A program made the translations under genes and the position numbers. Shown in pieces: positions 17,752-26,994 of a stretch of DNA of 64,000 nucleotides. Numbering within the stretch: the stretch's first letter is position 1; each line of letters opens with the position of its first letter. The notes under the pieces were generated by a model, which was given only the letters and a program-made list of their open reading frames with translations, made no database searches and was not told the origin of the DNA. Where the stretch lies: positions 1-64,000 of the forward strand of contig LVWT01000049.1 of the NCBI GenBank assembly GCA_002083405.1. Reading direction: 5' to 3'. This DNA is from Nitrospira sp. SG-bin2. Its GTDB lineage: Bacteria; Nitrospirota; Nitrospiria; Nitrospirales; Nitrospiraceae.

Positions 17752-19074
17752 ATGAAGGCCGTGGCCGACCGGATCGTTGACGTGATCAATCTGTTGCACA
17801 TCACAGCGCACTTGGGTGGAGGCGTGGGGAAGGTGCTGGCTCGCCTTGCGGCGGAGTCTCGACGCCGGCAAGACGGAATCAGGCATACGGTGGCTTGTCT
17901 GGAGACAATAGAAAAGACTCAGTTTGTCGAACAGTTTCAGGCGCAGGGGGGGCAGCTTCTGGTCTGTCCTTCTCCACAAGAATTAGACCGGCAGATTCGT
18001 CTGGCCGATATTGTCCAGCTCGAATGGTGGCATCATCCCGTGGTGGCAGGATGGATGTGCAGCGGGCACTTGCCGCCGATGCGCCTGATCGTGTGGAGCC
18101 ATGTATCAGGATTGCATGCGCCAGAAATTCCCCCTGCTTTTGCGGCGACGCCGCATCGCTTTCTGCTCAGTTCGCCCTGTTCGCTCGAGCATCCAGCCTT
18201 GGCCAGGCTTATGGGTACGGTCGGGGAGCGACTCGGCGTCGTGGTCAGTTCAGGCGGTTTTGCCGAGATGCCTGCTCCGGCTGATCGGTCGTATGGTGGC
18301 CCCCTGCGGGTTGGTTATCTGGGCACTCTGAACTTTGCGAAACTGCATCCCCGGATTCTTGATTTTGTCGCGGCGGCCCGGTTGCCTGATTTTCGTTTGG
18401 CGTTAGTGGGCGATCCGACGACAGGGGCGAGACTCCTGGCGGCAGCCGCTTCGAGTGGATGTGAACAGCGCCTCGACGTGCGCGGCTATACAACTGACAG
18501 TGCACAAGAACTCACGAGCTTCGATGTCTTGGCCTATATCCTCAATCCGCTTCATTATGGGACGGCCGAGAACGCGTTGCTTGAAGCCATGGCGATGGGA
18601 GTCGTCCCCATCGTGCTCAACAATCCGGCCGAGCGGTATTTGGTTCAGCACATGGAAACCGGTGTTGTTGTGCAGGGTCCTGAGGAGTTCGCCGATGCGC
18701 TGGACTGGCTGGCGGCACATCAAGTCGAACGCGCCAGGCTGTCCGCAAATGCTGCGGCCGCTGTGCGCGCGGCATTTGCCATCGGGCGCACAGCTGAAGG
18801 CCTTCAGGGTCATTACCAGGCTGTGTTGGCAGAAGACAAACGCGCGTTTGATTTTCGTCCGATCTTTGGACGGGAACCGGCCGACTGGTTTCGTTCCTGT
18901 CAGGGGGATGAAGTCTGGCGATTCAGCGACGACCGCGATTCAAGACCGGTTCCCGGCCGTGGGCCTGAGTTTCTCTACGAGCGGACCAAAAGTTCGGTAT
19001 TCCATTACCGAACGGTCTATCCAACCGATGGGCGTCTCGCGTCTTGGGCGCACGCGCTGGATGCCGAGCAATAA
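17752..19074 (+). CDS. Glycosyltransferase family 4
   Basis: The 440-residue GT-B glycosyltransferase begins with a GGGVGKVLARLA acceptor-side loop and has a GT4 C-terminal domain with the nucleotide-sugar motif AENALLEAMAMGVVPI. The last 90 residues form an extension (after FDFRPIFGREP) not needed for the fold. It should transfer a sugar from an NDP donor onto the growing glycan. It follows the methyltransferases by 42 bases and ends 244 bases before the giant transferase. Confidence 0.87.
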   Translation: MKAVADRIVDVINLLHITAHLGGGVGKVLARLAAESRRRQDGIRHTVACLETIEKTQFVEQFQAQGGQLLVCPSPQELDRQIRLADIVQLEWWHHPVVAGWMCSGHLPPMRLIVWSHVSGLHAPEIPPAFAATPHRFLLSSPCSLEHPALARLMGTVGERLGVVVSSGGFAEMPAPADRSYGGPLRVGYLGTLNFAKLHPRILDFVAAARLPDFRLALVGDPTTGARLLAAAASSGCEQRLDVRGYTTDSAQELTSFDVLAYILNPLHYGTAENALLEAMAMGVVPIVLNNPAERYLVQHMETGVVVQGPEEFADALDWLAAHQVERARLSANAAAAVRAAFAIGRTAEGLQGHYQAVLAEDKRAFDFRPIFGREPADWFRSCQGDEVWRFSDDRDSRPVPGRGPEFLYERTKSSVFHYRTVYPTDGRLASWAHALDAEQ

Positions 19075-19248
19075 CGTCCTACCTGCAGAAAATGCCTACC
19101 TGGGCGGAGTCCTCAGACTTCCCTTCTATTGAGAGTCAGGGCTCGTTCTCCAGCTTTGAACCCCCGTTGATGGCTTGTCTATAGCGCCGGCGACATCGTG
19201 CGGAGCAGTTGGAATAAGAAGCCGCCACTTATGGTCCCGCCCATTCTG

Positions 19249-19265
19249 CTGGCACAGGGATTGCT
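19249..19265 (+). promoter_or_regulatory. Sigma-54 (RpoN) promoter for the giant glycosyltransferase
   Basis: CTGGCACAGGGATTGCT matches the RpoN consensus YTGGCACGNNNNTTGCW almost perfectly, with GG at 19251-19252 and GC at 19263-19264 exactly ten bases apart. It lies about 55 bases before the ATG at 19319. It is the strongest promoter signal in the window. The remainder of the 244-base spacer holds no gene. Confidence 0.75.
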
Positions 19266-19318
19266 GAATGGCATAGGGCATCAACTGTGCCTCACGTGTT
19301 ACCTACGAGGGGAATTCA

Positions 19319-22300
19319 ATGAGCACTCCTACTCCGCTCCTGACGGTCGGCCTCCCGGTGTTCAACGGCGAACTCTATCTTGCCGGTGCCATCGAATGCA
19401 TCCTGTCACAGTCCTTCCGTGACTTCGATTTTATTATTTCCGATAACGCGTCAACCGACGGGACGCAAGACATCTGTCAGCATTATGCGAAACGCGACCG
19501 GCGCATTCGGTATTGCCGTAATTCAGTGAATCTGGGTGGAGCTAAAAATAGTGATTTGATTCTGGATATGGCCAGAACTGAATTCTTTGCGACGGCCTCC
19601 CACGACGACTATTTCTCGCTCAATTACCTTGAATCATGCCTTGCAACGCTGCAGAGATCGGCGAACGCTGTCCTCTGTTGTCCTGCTCAGGTGGTGTTCC
19701 TCGATCCTCGCGGGAATCCGACGAGGCTCCAGCCTAATTTCGATGCAACCGGAATGGACATGATCGGACGGATGCGTGAGCTTGTGAACAGGCTGGGGTG
19801 GTATGCCTATTACGGCGTGACACGTACCGAAGAACTCCGGTCCATTTTAAAAGATATGAGCCGCTATCGATATGCCTATGGAGGCGATGTCATTTTAATG
19901 GCCACGGCGTTGCTGCGAGGAGAAATCGTTGCGGCCCCGCGGACGACGTTTTTCTATCGGGAGCCGTACCGGGCGAAAGAGTTTGCCACTCACGTGGAAG
20001 AAATCCTGCCTGGCTCGAAGGCCCCGGCTCGCCCGTACACGGGGCTGGCCCGGGACCTGCTGCAGGTCGTTCAGGATTCAGTGTTGCCGTCTGACATGAA
20101 GTCCGATGTCTGCATGGAGATGTTGAAGACGATGGCAGATCAGCAGGAATGGGTCATCGTGCTGTCGAGGGAAAATAGCGGCGGAGGGATCGGGGAATTG
20201 ACGGCCGGACTGCCGCCGGCCATGCCGGTCGGTCCGGGTACGCACGGGAAGAACAGGGCTGGAAGAAGACGGTTGAAAGAGGTGTCCGCCAAACCGCGGC
20301 TCGCCGTGGTCGCTCCGTTTCCCGTCTCTCCATCCCTGACGGGCAGTGAGCAACGAACCTTTCATCTCTATCAGGCTTTCCTCAGCGACTATGATGTGGA
20401 TCTTATCACATTTGCCGGTCCGGATAGGCCCGCCGGCGAGTTCCAGCTCGGTCCGGGGTATCGGGAGATTCGCATCGCCAAGAGTCGGATGCATCTCCGT
20501 AAGGAAGAGGAACTGAATCGGTTGGCCGGTATGCCGGTGGAGGACATCGGCATGATCATCCATGCCGGGGAAACGCCGGCCTATGCGGCTGAGTTGCGCA
20601 AGAGATTGACGGAGGCCGACATGGTCTGTGTCAGCCATCCCTATATGTTTCCCGCAGTCGCCCATGCCTGGTGCGGGCCTGTTCTGTACGATGCGTACTA
20701 TGTGGAGTCGGACGTAAAACGGCGGATACTTTCCGATGCGCCGGTTCGGGAGATGTTGTTGAAAGCAGTCGAGCAAGTTGAGAGGGTTTGCGTGAACCGC
20801 AGCGAGGTGATTCTGTGCCGCACGATACATGAGAAGGAGCGTCTGGCCGAACGCTATGGTGCAGCGCTCAATCGCATACATGTCGTTCCAGGCGGGTATG
20901 CACCGGATCGGGTTTCTTTTGTCGATCTCAGGGGACGCAGAGCGCGCATCGCCGCGGAACATGTTCCTCCCATCGCATTGTTCCTCGGGGAGCCGCATCT
21001 TTTCGATGCAAAAACGGCGGCGCATCTCGTGGCGTATGCGAAGGAATTGCCGGACATTCAATTTGTCGTTGACGGAGCGGCGCCTAAAGAATGTTCCGAG
21101 GGGGAGTTTCCAAAGAATCTTCGGTTTGTCGGTTCGATCAATGAAGAGGATAAGAAGCGTTTGCTCGCAATTTCGACGGTTGCCATCAATCCCCTGGAGA
21201 AGGAAGCCGGTACGAATTTCAAGATGATTGAATGTTTTGCCGCTGGTCTTCCCGTCATCAGTACAAGTGTTGGGGTGGAGGGATTAGATGTCGGCGATCG
21301 CCGACACTATTGGACATGCGACATCGCCGCGTTCCCCTCAGCCATCCGTGAGATGGTATCGAATGCGGATTCAGAAGGTATCAAAGAACTGGTCGCGCAG
21401 GCCCGTGCCCATGCAGAGGATATGTTTCAATGGAGCGGGATTGCGGCGAGATTTCTGAAGGAGGCAAATCTGCTCTCGAAGGCCGAAGTCGACGGGAAGG
21501 ACGATAGCACGATTCCTGTGCCGTCGCCGGTATCCCGATGCGCTCCGTCTTTGTCGAGCCGGAATCTCGATGGCGTCCTTGGTATCAATGTCATCGGACA
21601 TGTGAGCGGAAATCTTGGGGTAGGGGTCACTGCGCGTAGTGTGGTGCGCACGCTGCTTGATCGAGGATGCAAGGTGTCGATCCTTGATCTAGATCCCGGA
21701 TTGCAGCGGGGAGGCCAGGACAAGACCTATCGCGATCACATGGTGGGGTCATGGACCCAGTTGCCGCACGAGGTCACGCTCTTTGTACTGCCGCCGACTG
21801 CTATTGCGATGTTGTATGAGGGGTCGCGCACGTTGTTCTCGGACCGGCGTCTCAACGTTGCGTTCAGCATGTGGGAGTTGCCCGTGCTTCCTGCGGCCTA
21901 TCGACCGTCGCTCGAATCGCTCGATTGTATCGTGGCGGAATCGGAATATATTCGCCATGCGTTTCAGGTCAATCTGTCCGGTGTCCATACCTCTTACGCG
22001 CCGCATCCCATCTACCTGCCTGATGGGATCGTCGGCGATCGGAGCCGGTATGGATTGCCTCAGGACAGCCTGGTCTTCGTAACCGGCTTTGAACCGCTCA
22101 GCGATGTGGAGCGGAAGAATACGCGTGCAGTGATCGACGCGTTTCGCCTCAGCCTGGGGGAAGACCCTCGTGCGTACCTTGTGATCAAGGTCAACAACCC
22201 CATGGACAAGGGGCAATTGCATGAGTCGGTCACGGCGCTCCAGAGGTATGCGCACGAACACCCCCGAATCCGCTTCATGACGGAAGCCTTCACCTATGAA

Positions 22301-25300
22301 GAAATTCTCGGGTTGTATGCGACGGCAGATGTGTTTGTCTCGCTGCATCGCGCGGAGGGGCTCGGGCTGGGCATGATGGAAGCGATGGCTCTCGGGAAGC
22401 CGGTCATCGCCACCGGCTGGTCCGGCAATCTTTCCTTCATGGATCACCGGTGCGCGTGTCTGGTCGGGTATCGGCTGATTCCGCCGAACGGGACCTTAGA
22501 CATGTACCGCCATGAAAATCTGGGATCCGGGGCGGTCTGGGCCGACCCCGACATCGTGGGCGCCGCCGACTGGATGCGCCGGCTTGCCGACGATGGGACC
22601 CTGCGATCAGTAATCGGTGAGAAGGCACGGGCTCATATGGCGGCATTTCAGGAACGTGCAAGGCGAGGCGATTTCGTCGATGAAATAGAGGTGCTCTGGC
22701 GGCATAAGAAGCATCTCCTGGCCTGTGGTGATAGGCGACAGTTGGTCGATCCCCCGACGCCTGTAGCGGAGCGGCAGAATTCTGCGAGTCTTGACGCATC
22801 GAGCGCGGGAAGCCTGCGGCCGCTTCGAGTCCTATTTCAGAACCGGCCCACTGCCAAATCCCATCCCGGCGGGGACACAGTTGTGATGGATCTTCTCCGT
22901 CGCGAACTGGAGCGTCTGGGCCATCGTGTCGATGTTGCCCTGGGGCCACATGATCCCACGGGGTATGACCTCATTCAGGCATTTAACTTTGCCACTCCGG
23001 AAGTCACCGAAAACTATGCGCGCAGAGCTGTGGCGGCGAATGTGCCTCTGGTTGTGGCTGCAATTTATGAAGACTGGCCCCTGTTCCTCAATAAGAGTCT
23101 TGCGATGACTGAGGCGTTGAGGGACTACCTTCAAGGGGGAAGAAATGAGCCAACCTTTCGAGAGGGCGTCCGTCAGGGGAAGCGGCTGCCCGCCGCCAAG
23201 CGCGCCGAGAACGAGTATGCGGCAAGACATTCAGCATGCCTTCTGGCCTGGAGCGATTCGGAGAAAGCGCGATTGCTCAGAGACTATCCCGGTTGCCGGG
23301 TGGAGGTGATCGCGCTTGGCGCAGATCACCTCCACCCGAACGACATCGGACCAGATCTTTTTCAAAATACGTATGGGGTGAAGGATTTTGTTTTGTGCGT
23401 CGGCAGATTGGAGACACGAAAGAATCAGCTGATGCTACTGAAAGCCCTGGAACACGACCCCATTCCGATTGTGTTCCTCACGGGCGGGTTCAGTTATCAG
23501 CCCAACTACGTCAAGCTCTGTCAGATGTTCGGGCGCTCGGCCAAGACGCTGTTCCTGGATCGTGTGTCCGATGAGATGTTGGTGTCAGCCTATCGGGCGG
23601 CCCGAGTGTTGTGCATGCCCAGTTGGTATGAACTGCCGGGTCTCGTGGCGCTGGAAGCGCTCCAGCTCGGGTGTCCGGTTGTCGCGTCGCGATGGGGAAC
23701 GTTGCCGGACTATGTGCCTCACGGTGTGGAATATTGCGAACCCGACGATCCCGATGACATTCGGGCGGCTCTCCTCACGTACGACAACAAGAGACGTTCG
23801 GAGGGGACGCAGGAACTGGTGCGTCAGTTCCGGTGGCGTGACACGGCGGCGCGATTGGTGACGGTGTATGAGGAGGTGTTGCGCCGGCATGGGCAGAATT
23901 CTAAACCGCACAATCAGAGCGAATCGGATGCATGTGGAAACACGGATATGGCGTCGCGCGAGGAGAACTCTGTGAGCCCAACATTTGACTGTTCGATCAT
24001 TATTCCGGTCCAAAACAACGTCGAGTTGACCAAGCGATGCCTCACGGCGCTCTCGAAAATTCCCCAGGATATCGAATACGAGGTGATCGTGGTCGACAAC
24101 GGCTCGACGGACGGCACTCCGGAGTTCCTCGCCTCCTTGGGAGGTGACGTGCAGATCATTCGCAACCGTGAGAACCTCGGATTTGCCAAGGCCTGTAACC
24201 AAGGAGCGCAAGCGGCCCGGGGGATGTATCTTGTGTTCCTGGGCGACGAGATCATCCCGCAGGATGGCTGGCTGCGAGCACTCGTGGGAGAAGTTGAAAC
24301 GCATCCTGAGGTTGGCGCCGTCGGCAGCAAGTTACTGTATGGCGACGGTACCGTACAGCATGCGGGGGTGGTGTTTTCCCGTTCCGAGCTCTCCCCGTAC
24401 CGCATGTATCACCACGCAGCGGCGGATCTGCCGGGCGTGAACGTCCGCCGAGAATTTCAAGCCGTGGCCGGAGCCTGCCTGCTGATTCGGCGCACGTTGT
24501 TCGAGGAGCTCGGACGCTTTGATGAGGGCTTCCAGGATGGATTCGAGGATGTGGATCTGTGTCTCAAAGTCCGTGAGAAGGGCTATCGGGTCGTTTATCA
24601 GCCGAGGAGCGTGCTCTGCTCCTCGGAGAGCCGGCCATCCGGCCGCACACGGCACGAGGGCAGCGATACGACACGTTTCCGTGAGCGGTGGGGTGCCCAC
24701 TGGTGGCTTGCCGACGAGGATCTGCATTACCACGCCGACGGGTACAAACTGATCGGCAACGCACCGACCGGAGAGTCTGTGCGCGATCTACAGCTACTGG
24801 AGGGCATCAAGGAGCGCGCGGCATGGGCGCATGTGGCGGCGACGCAAGCTGCAGCGCAAAAGCAAGACTGGAGTAGTGTCAGGCGCGAGCTGGGTCTCGT
24901 GCAAGATTGGCCGCGCGATGCGTCCGTACTGTCCTGGGCAGCCATGGTATGCGAGAAACTTGGAGAGCCGATCCTCCAGCAATCCTTTCTCGTCCGATAC
25001 CTTGATCTGAACGAATCACCGGCGGTGCGTCTTTCGCTCGCGCGTGCGCTGCTGACGCAAAAGAGTCTCACCGAAGCAGAGCGGCATCTGCGTGCACTTC
25101 TGGCCGGTTCCCCTACCCATGCCGAGGGACTGTTGTTGCGAGGAGTGCTCTGTATGCAACGCGAGCAATATCGAGAGGCCGAAGCGTCATTCTCGCTTGC
25201 CATACAGCATGGGGCCGACCGTAAAAAATGTTTGATGGGGATGGGGATGGCATCGCTGGGGCGCGCCTATGCGCAGGGAGCCTGGGAACAATTTCTTCTC

Positions 25301-25603
25301 GTGCTGGCTGAACATCCGGACGATGCCGAGGCTGTCCATTGGCTGCTGCGGGCCGGCACAACTCAGAATCGCTGGACCGAGTTGAGCGGGCACTTGCGGC
25401 AGTATGTCTCGCGCAACCCCGGCGATCTTGCGGTGCGGTTTGCACTTGCCGGCGTGCTGGTTCGCGCGGAGCGGATCGACGAGGCTCGTCGTGAGCATGA
25501 TGCGCTACAGGCGATTGCGCCGGAGTTTGACGGATTAGCCGACCTCGAGCGGATGATTGCCGGTAAGGAAACGGTGCTGGCCATGGAAGCGGCTCAGACC
25601 TAG
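19319..25603 (+). CDS. Giant multidomain glycosyltransferase (GT2-GT4-GT4-GT4-GT2-TPR)
   Basis: A single 2094-residue reading frame with six modules. A GT2 domain (about 5-290; SDNASTDGT, SHDDY) comes first. Three GT4 domains follow: about 325-715 (AGTNFKMIECFAAGLPVIS), 751-1137 (EGLGLGMMEAMALGKPVIA) and 1166-1530 (PSWYELPGLVALEAL). A second GT2 domain spans about 1556-1807 (VVDNGSTDGTP, DEGFQDGFEDVDLC). The C-terminal TPR-like helical region covers 1828-2094. All five domains retain their core donor-site motifs, so it could build a multi-sugar chain alone. TPR-bearing GT fusions near flagellin occur in flagellin glycosylation systems; that role here is inferred from position and the RpoN promoter. 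GAGGGGA precedes the ATG. Confidence 0.9.
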   Translation: MSTPTPLLTVGLPVFNGELYLAGAIECILSQSFRDFDFIISDNASTDGTQDICQHYAKRDRRIRYCRNSVNLGGAKNSDLILDMARTEFFATASHDDYFSLNYLESCLATLQRSANAVLCCPAQVVFLDPRGNPTRLQPNFDATGMDMIGRMRELVNRLGWYAYYGVTRTEELRSILKDMSRYRYAYGGDVILMATALLRGEIVAAPRTTFFYREPYRAKEFATHVEEILPGSKAPARPYTGLARDLLQVVQDSVLPSDMKSDVCMEMLKTMADQQEWVIVLSRENSGGGIGELTAGLPPAMPVGPGTHGKNRAGRRRLKEVSAKPRLAVVAPFPVSPSLTGSEQRTFHLYQAFLSDYDVDLITFAGPDRPAGEFQLGPGYREIRIAKSRMHLRKEEELNRLAGMPVEDIGMIIHAGETPAYAAELRKRLTEADMVCVSHPYMFPAVAHAWCGPVLYDAYYVESDVKRRILSDAPVREMLLKAVEQVERVCVNRSEVILCRTIHEKERLAERYGAALNRIHVVPGGYAPDRVSFVDLRGRRARIAAEHVPPIALFLGEPHLFDAKTAAHLVAYAKELPDIQFVVDGAAPKECSEGEFPKNLRFVGSINEEDKKRLLAISTVAINPLEKEAGTNFKMIECFAAGLPVISTSVGVEGLDVGDRRHYWTCDIAAFPSAIREMVSNADSEGIKELVAQARAHAEDMFQWSGIAARFLKEANLLSKAEVDGKDDSTIPVPSPVSRCAPSLSSRNLDGVLGINVIGHVSGNLGVGVTARSVVRTLLDRGCKVSILDLDPGLQRGGQDKTYRDHMVGSWTQLPHEVTLFVLPPTAIAMLYEGSRTLFSDRRLNVAFSMWELPVLPAAYRPSLESLDCIVAESEYIRHAFQVNLSGVHTSYAPHPIYLPDGIVGDRSRYGLPQDSLVFVTGFEPLSDVERKNTRAVIDAFRLSLGEDPRAYLVIKVNNPMDKGQLHESVTALQRYAHEHPRIRFMTEAFTYEEILGLYATADVFVSLHRAEGLGLGMMEAMALGKPVIATGWSGNLSFMDHRCACLVGYRLIPPNGTLDMYRHENLGSGAVWADPDIVGAADWMRRLADDGTLRSVIGEKARAHMAAFQERARRGDFVDEIEVLWRHKKHLLACGDRRQLVDPPTPVAERQNSASLDASSAGSLRPLRVLFQNRPTAKSHPGGDTVVMDLLRRELERLGHRVDVALGPHDPTGYDLIQAFNFATPEVTENYARRAVAANVPLVVAAIYEDWPLFLNKSLAMTEALRDYLQGGRNEPTFREGVRQGKRLPAAKRAENEYAARHSACLLAWSDSEKARLLRDYPGCRVEVIALGADHLHPNDIGPDLFQNTYGVKDFVLCVGRLETRKNQLMLLKALEHDPIPIVFLTGGFSYQPNYVKLCQMFGRSAKTLFLDRVSDEMLVSAYRAARVLCMPSWYELPGLVALEALQLGCPVVASRWGTLPDYVPHGVEYCEPDDPDDIRAALLTYDNKRRSEGTQELVRQFRWRDTAARLVTVYEEVLRRHGQNSKPHNQSESDACGNTDMASREENSVSPTFDCSIIIPVQNNVELTKRCLTALSKIPQDIEYEVIVVDNGSTDGTPEFLASLGGDVQIIRNRENLGFAKACNQGAQAARGMYLVFLGDEIIPQDGWLRALVGEVETHPEVGAVGSKLLYGDGTVQHAGVVFSRSELSPYRMYHHAAADLPGVNVRREFQAVAGACLLIRRTLFEELGRFDEGFQDGFEDVDLCLKVREKGYRVVYQPRSVLCSSESRPSGRTRHEGSDTTRFRERWGAHWWLADEDLHYHADGYKLIGNAPTGESVRDLQLLEGIKERAAWAHVAATQAAAQKQDWSSVRRELGLVQDWPRDASVLSWAAMVCEKLGEPILQQSFLVRYLDLNESPAVRLSLARALLTQKSLTEAERHLRALLAGSPTHAEGLLLRGVLCMQREQYREAEASFSLAIQHGADRKKCLMGMGMASLGRAYAQGAWEQFLLVLAEHPDDAEAVHWLLRAGTTQNRWTELSGHLRQYVSRNPGDLAVRFALAGVLVRAERIDEARREHDALQAIAPEFDGLADLERMIAGKETVLAMEAAQT

Positions 25604-25610
25604 CGCGTTG

Positions 25611-25703
25611 TTCGTGAAGCGTATCTTGTATCTCGCAAACAAAGATGGAACACACTTGTTTCCCGTCCTGTGCTTCACGCTTCACGAGATCCACTTCACG
25701 AGG
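25611..25703. repeat. Heptad palindrome copy A
   Basis: An imperfect inverted repeat in the 196-bp spacer after the giant transferase gene. CGTGAAGCG (25613-25621) is perfectly inverted as CGCTTCACG (25678-25686). The right arm repeats GCTTCAC twice in 7-base phase and then ACTTCAC. It begins eight bases after the stop codon. Confidence 0.6.
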
Positions 25704-25799
25704 ATAGCCGTCGACGGCAATGACGAAGTCGTGAGGCAATGGTGAAGGGTTGATGGCTTTGCACGGTGGTCAAGGCAAGCAAGAGTAAGGAACCGCGAC

Positions 25800-26984
25800 A
25801 TGGGGCGTGCGCTCATCGTACAACTGGCCCGGCTGGGCGACCTTCTGCAAACGCTTCCGGCTATTACCGCCATCAAGTCAGCTGATCCATCACTGACGCT
25901 GGATCTTCTCTGTCCCGCGCCGCTCTCGCCGATCGGTCGAATGCTGCCTGGAATTACCCGCGTGTTGGAATGGGATGGTCTGGCATGGCGGCAGCATGGC
26001 CAGGAGGCCGGCGCAGGATTGCACCAGGAACATCTCAGAGATGCTGAGCGACGGATCTCCGAACTCTCATCGGAACGCTATGATTGCGCGTATGTACTCA
26101 ATCAGCATCTGCGCGCGTTGCTGGCCGGCGCGTTGCTGGCGCGGGAGATGAAGGGGCCTCGGTTGCGCGGCCCGCTCGGCGAGCAGCTGGCGCCATGGGC
26201 TTCCTATGTCAGGGATATAGCCGCGATTCGGCGTGGGTGCCGTGTTCATCTGGCCGACGCCTTCTGCGGCCTGTGCGGAGTGTACCCGCCTGGCAAACCG
26301 GTGACGATCAGCCGTTCTCCGCTCCCGCTGCCTCCGGATTTGGAGCCAATCGCCATGCAGGGAGGGCCGTGGATCGGTGCCATCGTAGGGGCGGGGGCGG
26401 ACGAGCGTCTGGTGCCGATCGAGGTATGGCGGCGATGGATTCTTGAGTTCATGGCCACGGCTCCGGCTGGGCGGGTGGTGTTGGTCGGCCAGGAACGCGA
26501 GCGAGCCCGGTACATCCAGGACCAGTTGCCTTCGTCGATCCTTGGGCGGCTGTGGGATGCCACCGGCCGCACCTCGCTTCCTGAGCTTGCGGAGATTCTG
26601 GGCCGCTGCCACGCCGTCATTGGCGCGGATACCGGGCCCCTCCATCTTGCCGCCGCAGTGGGTACACGAGTCATCGGATGGTATTTCGCACGGGCCCGCG
26701 TCCATGAGACCGGACCCTATGGGACAGACCATCTCGTGTGGCAAGCCTACAATTCAGAGGAAGGCGCCGCATCGGGACAGTTCGGTGTTCAACCTACAAG
26801 TTGGCCGGTCCGGGAAACCATCGATGCCGTACTGACAGGCCGGATGCAAGGTTTGGAGGGATGGTCCGTGTGGGTAGGTCAGTGCGACCGATGGGGCGCC
26901 TACTACGGCGAAGCAGGCCGGCATCCGGCTCCTCCACGCGAACGAGAAGATCTATGGCGTGAATTGCAACCTTTGCAAGGATGA
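25800..26984 (+). CDS. Glycosyltransferase family 9 (heptosyltransferase-like)
   Basis: The 394-residue protein has the GT9 hallmarks: an N-terminal LARLGDLLQTLPAI acceptor loop and the donor-site motif GADTGPLHLAAAVGT followed by HETGPYG. GT9 enzymes usually transfer heptose from ADP-heptose in lipopolysaccharide cores, and also on autotransporters and flagellins in some systems. Here the acceptor could be flagellin or the shared glycan. Two GT9 genes flank a CgeB-type gene in this locus. The end is close to or overlaps the next gene. Confidence 0.87.
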   Translation: MGRALIVQLARLGDLLQTLPAITAIKSADPSLTLDLLCPAPLSPIGRMLPGITRVLEWDGLAWRQHGQEAGAGLHQEHLRDAERRISELSSERYDCAYVLNQHLRALLAGALLAREMKGPRLRGPLGEQLAPWASYVRDIAAIRRGCRVHLADAFCGLCGVYPPGKPVTISRSPLPLPPDLEPIAMQGGPWIGAIVGAGADERLVPIEVWRRWILEFMATAPAGRVVLVGQERERARYIQDQLPSSILGRLWDATGRTSLPELAEILGRCHAVIGADTGPLHLAAAVGTRVIGWYFARARVHETGPYGTDHLVWQAYNSEEGAASGQFGVQPTSWPVRETIDAVLTGRMQGLEGWSVWVGQCDRWGAYYGEAGRHPAPPREREDLWRELQPLQG

Positions 26985-26994
26985 TGAGCAGGCC

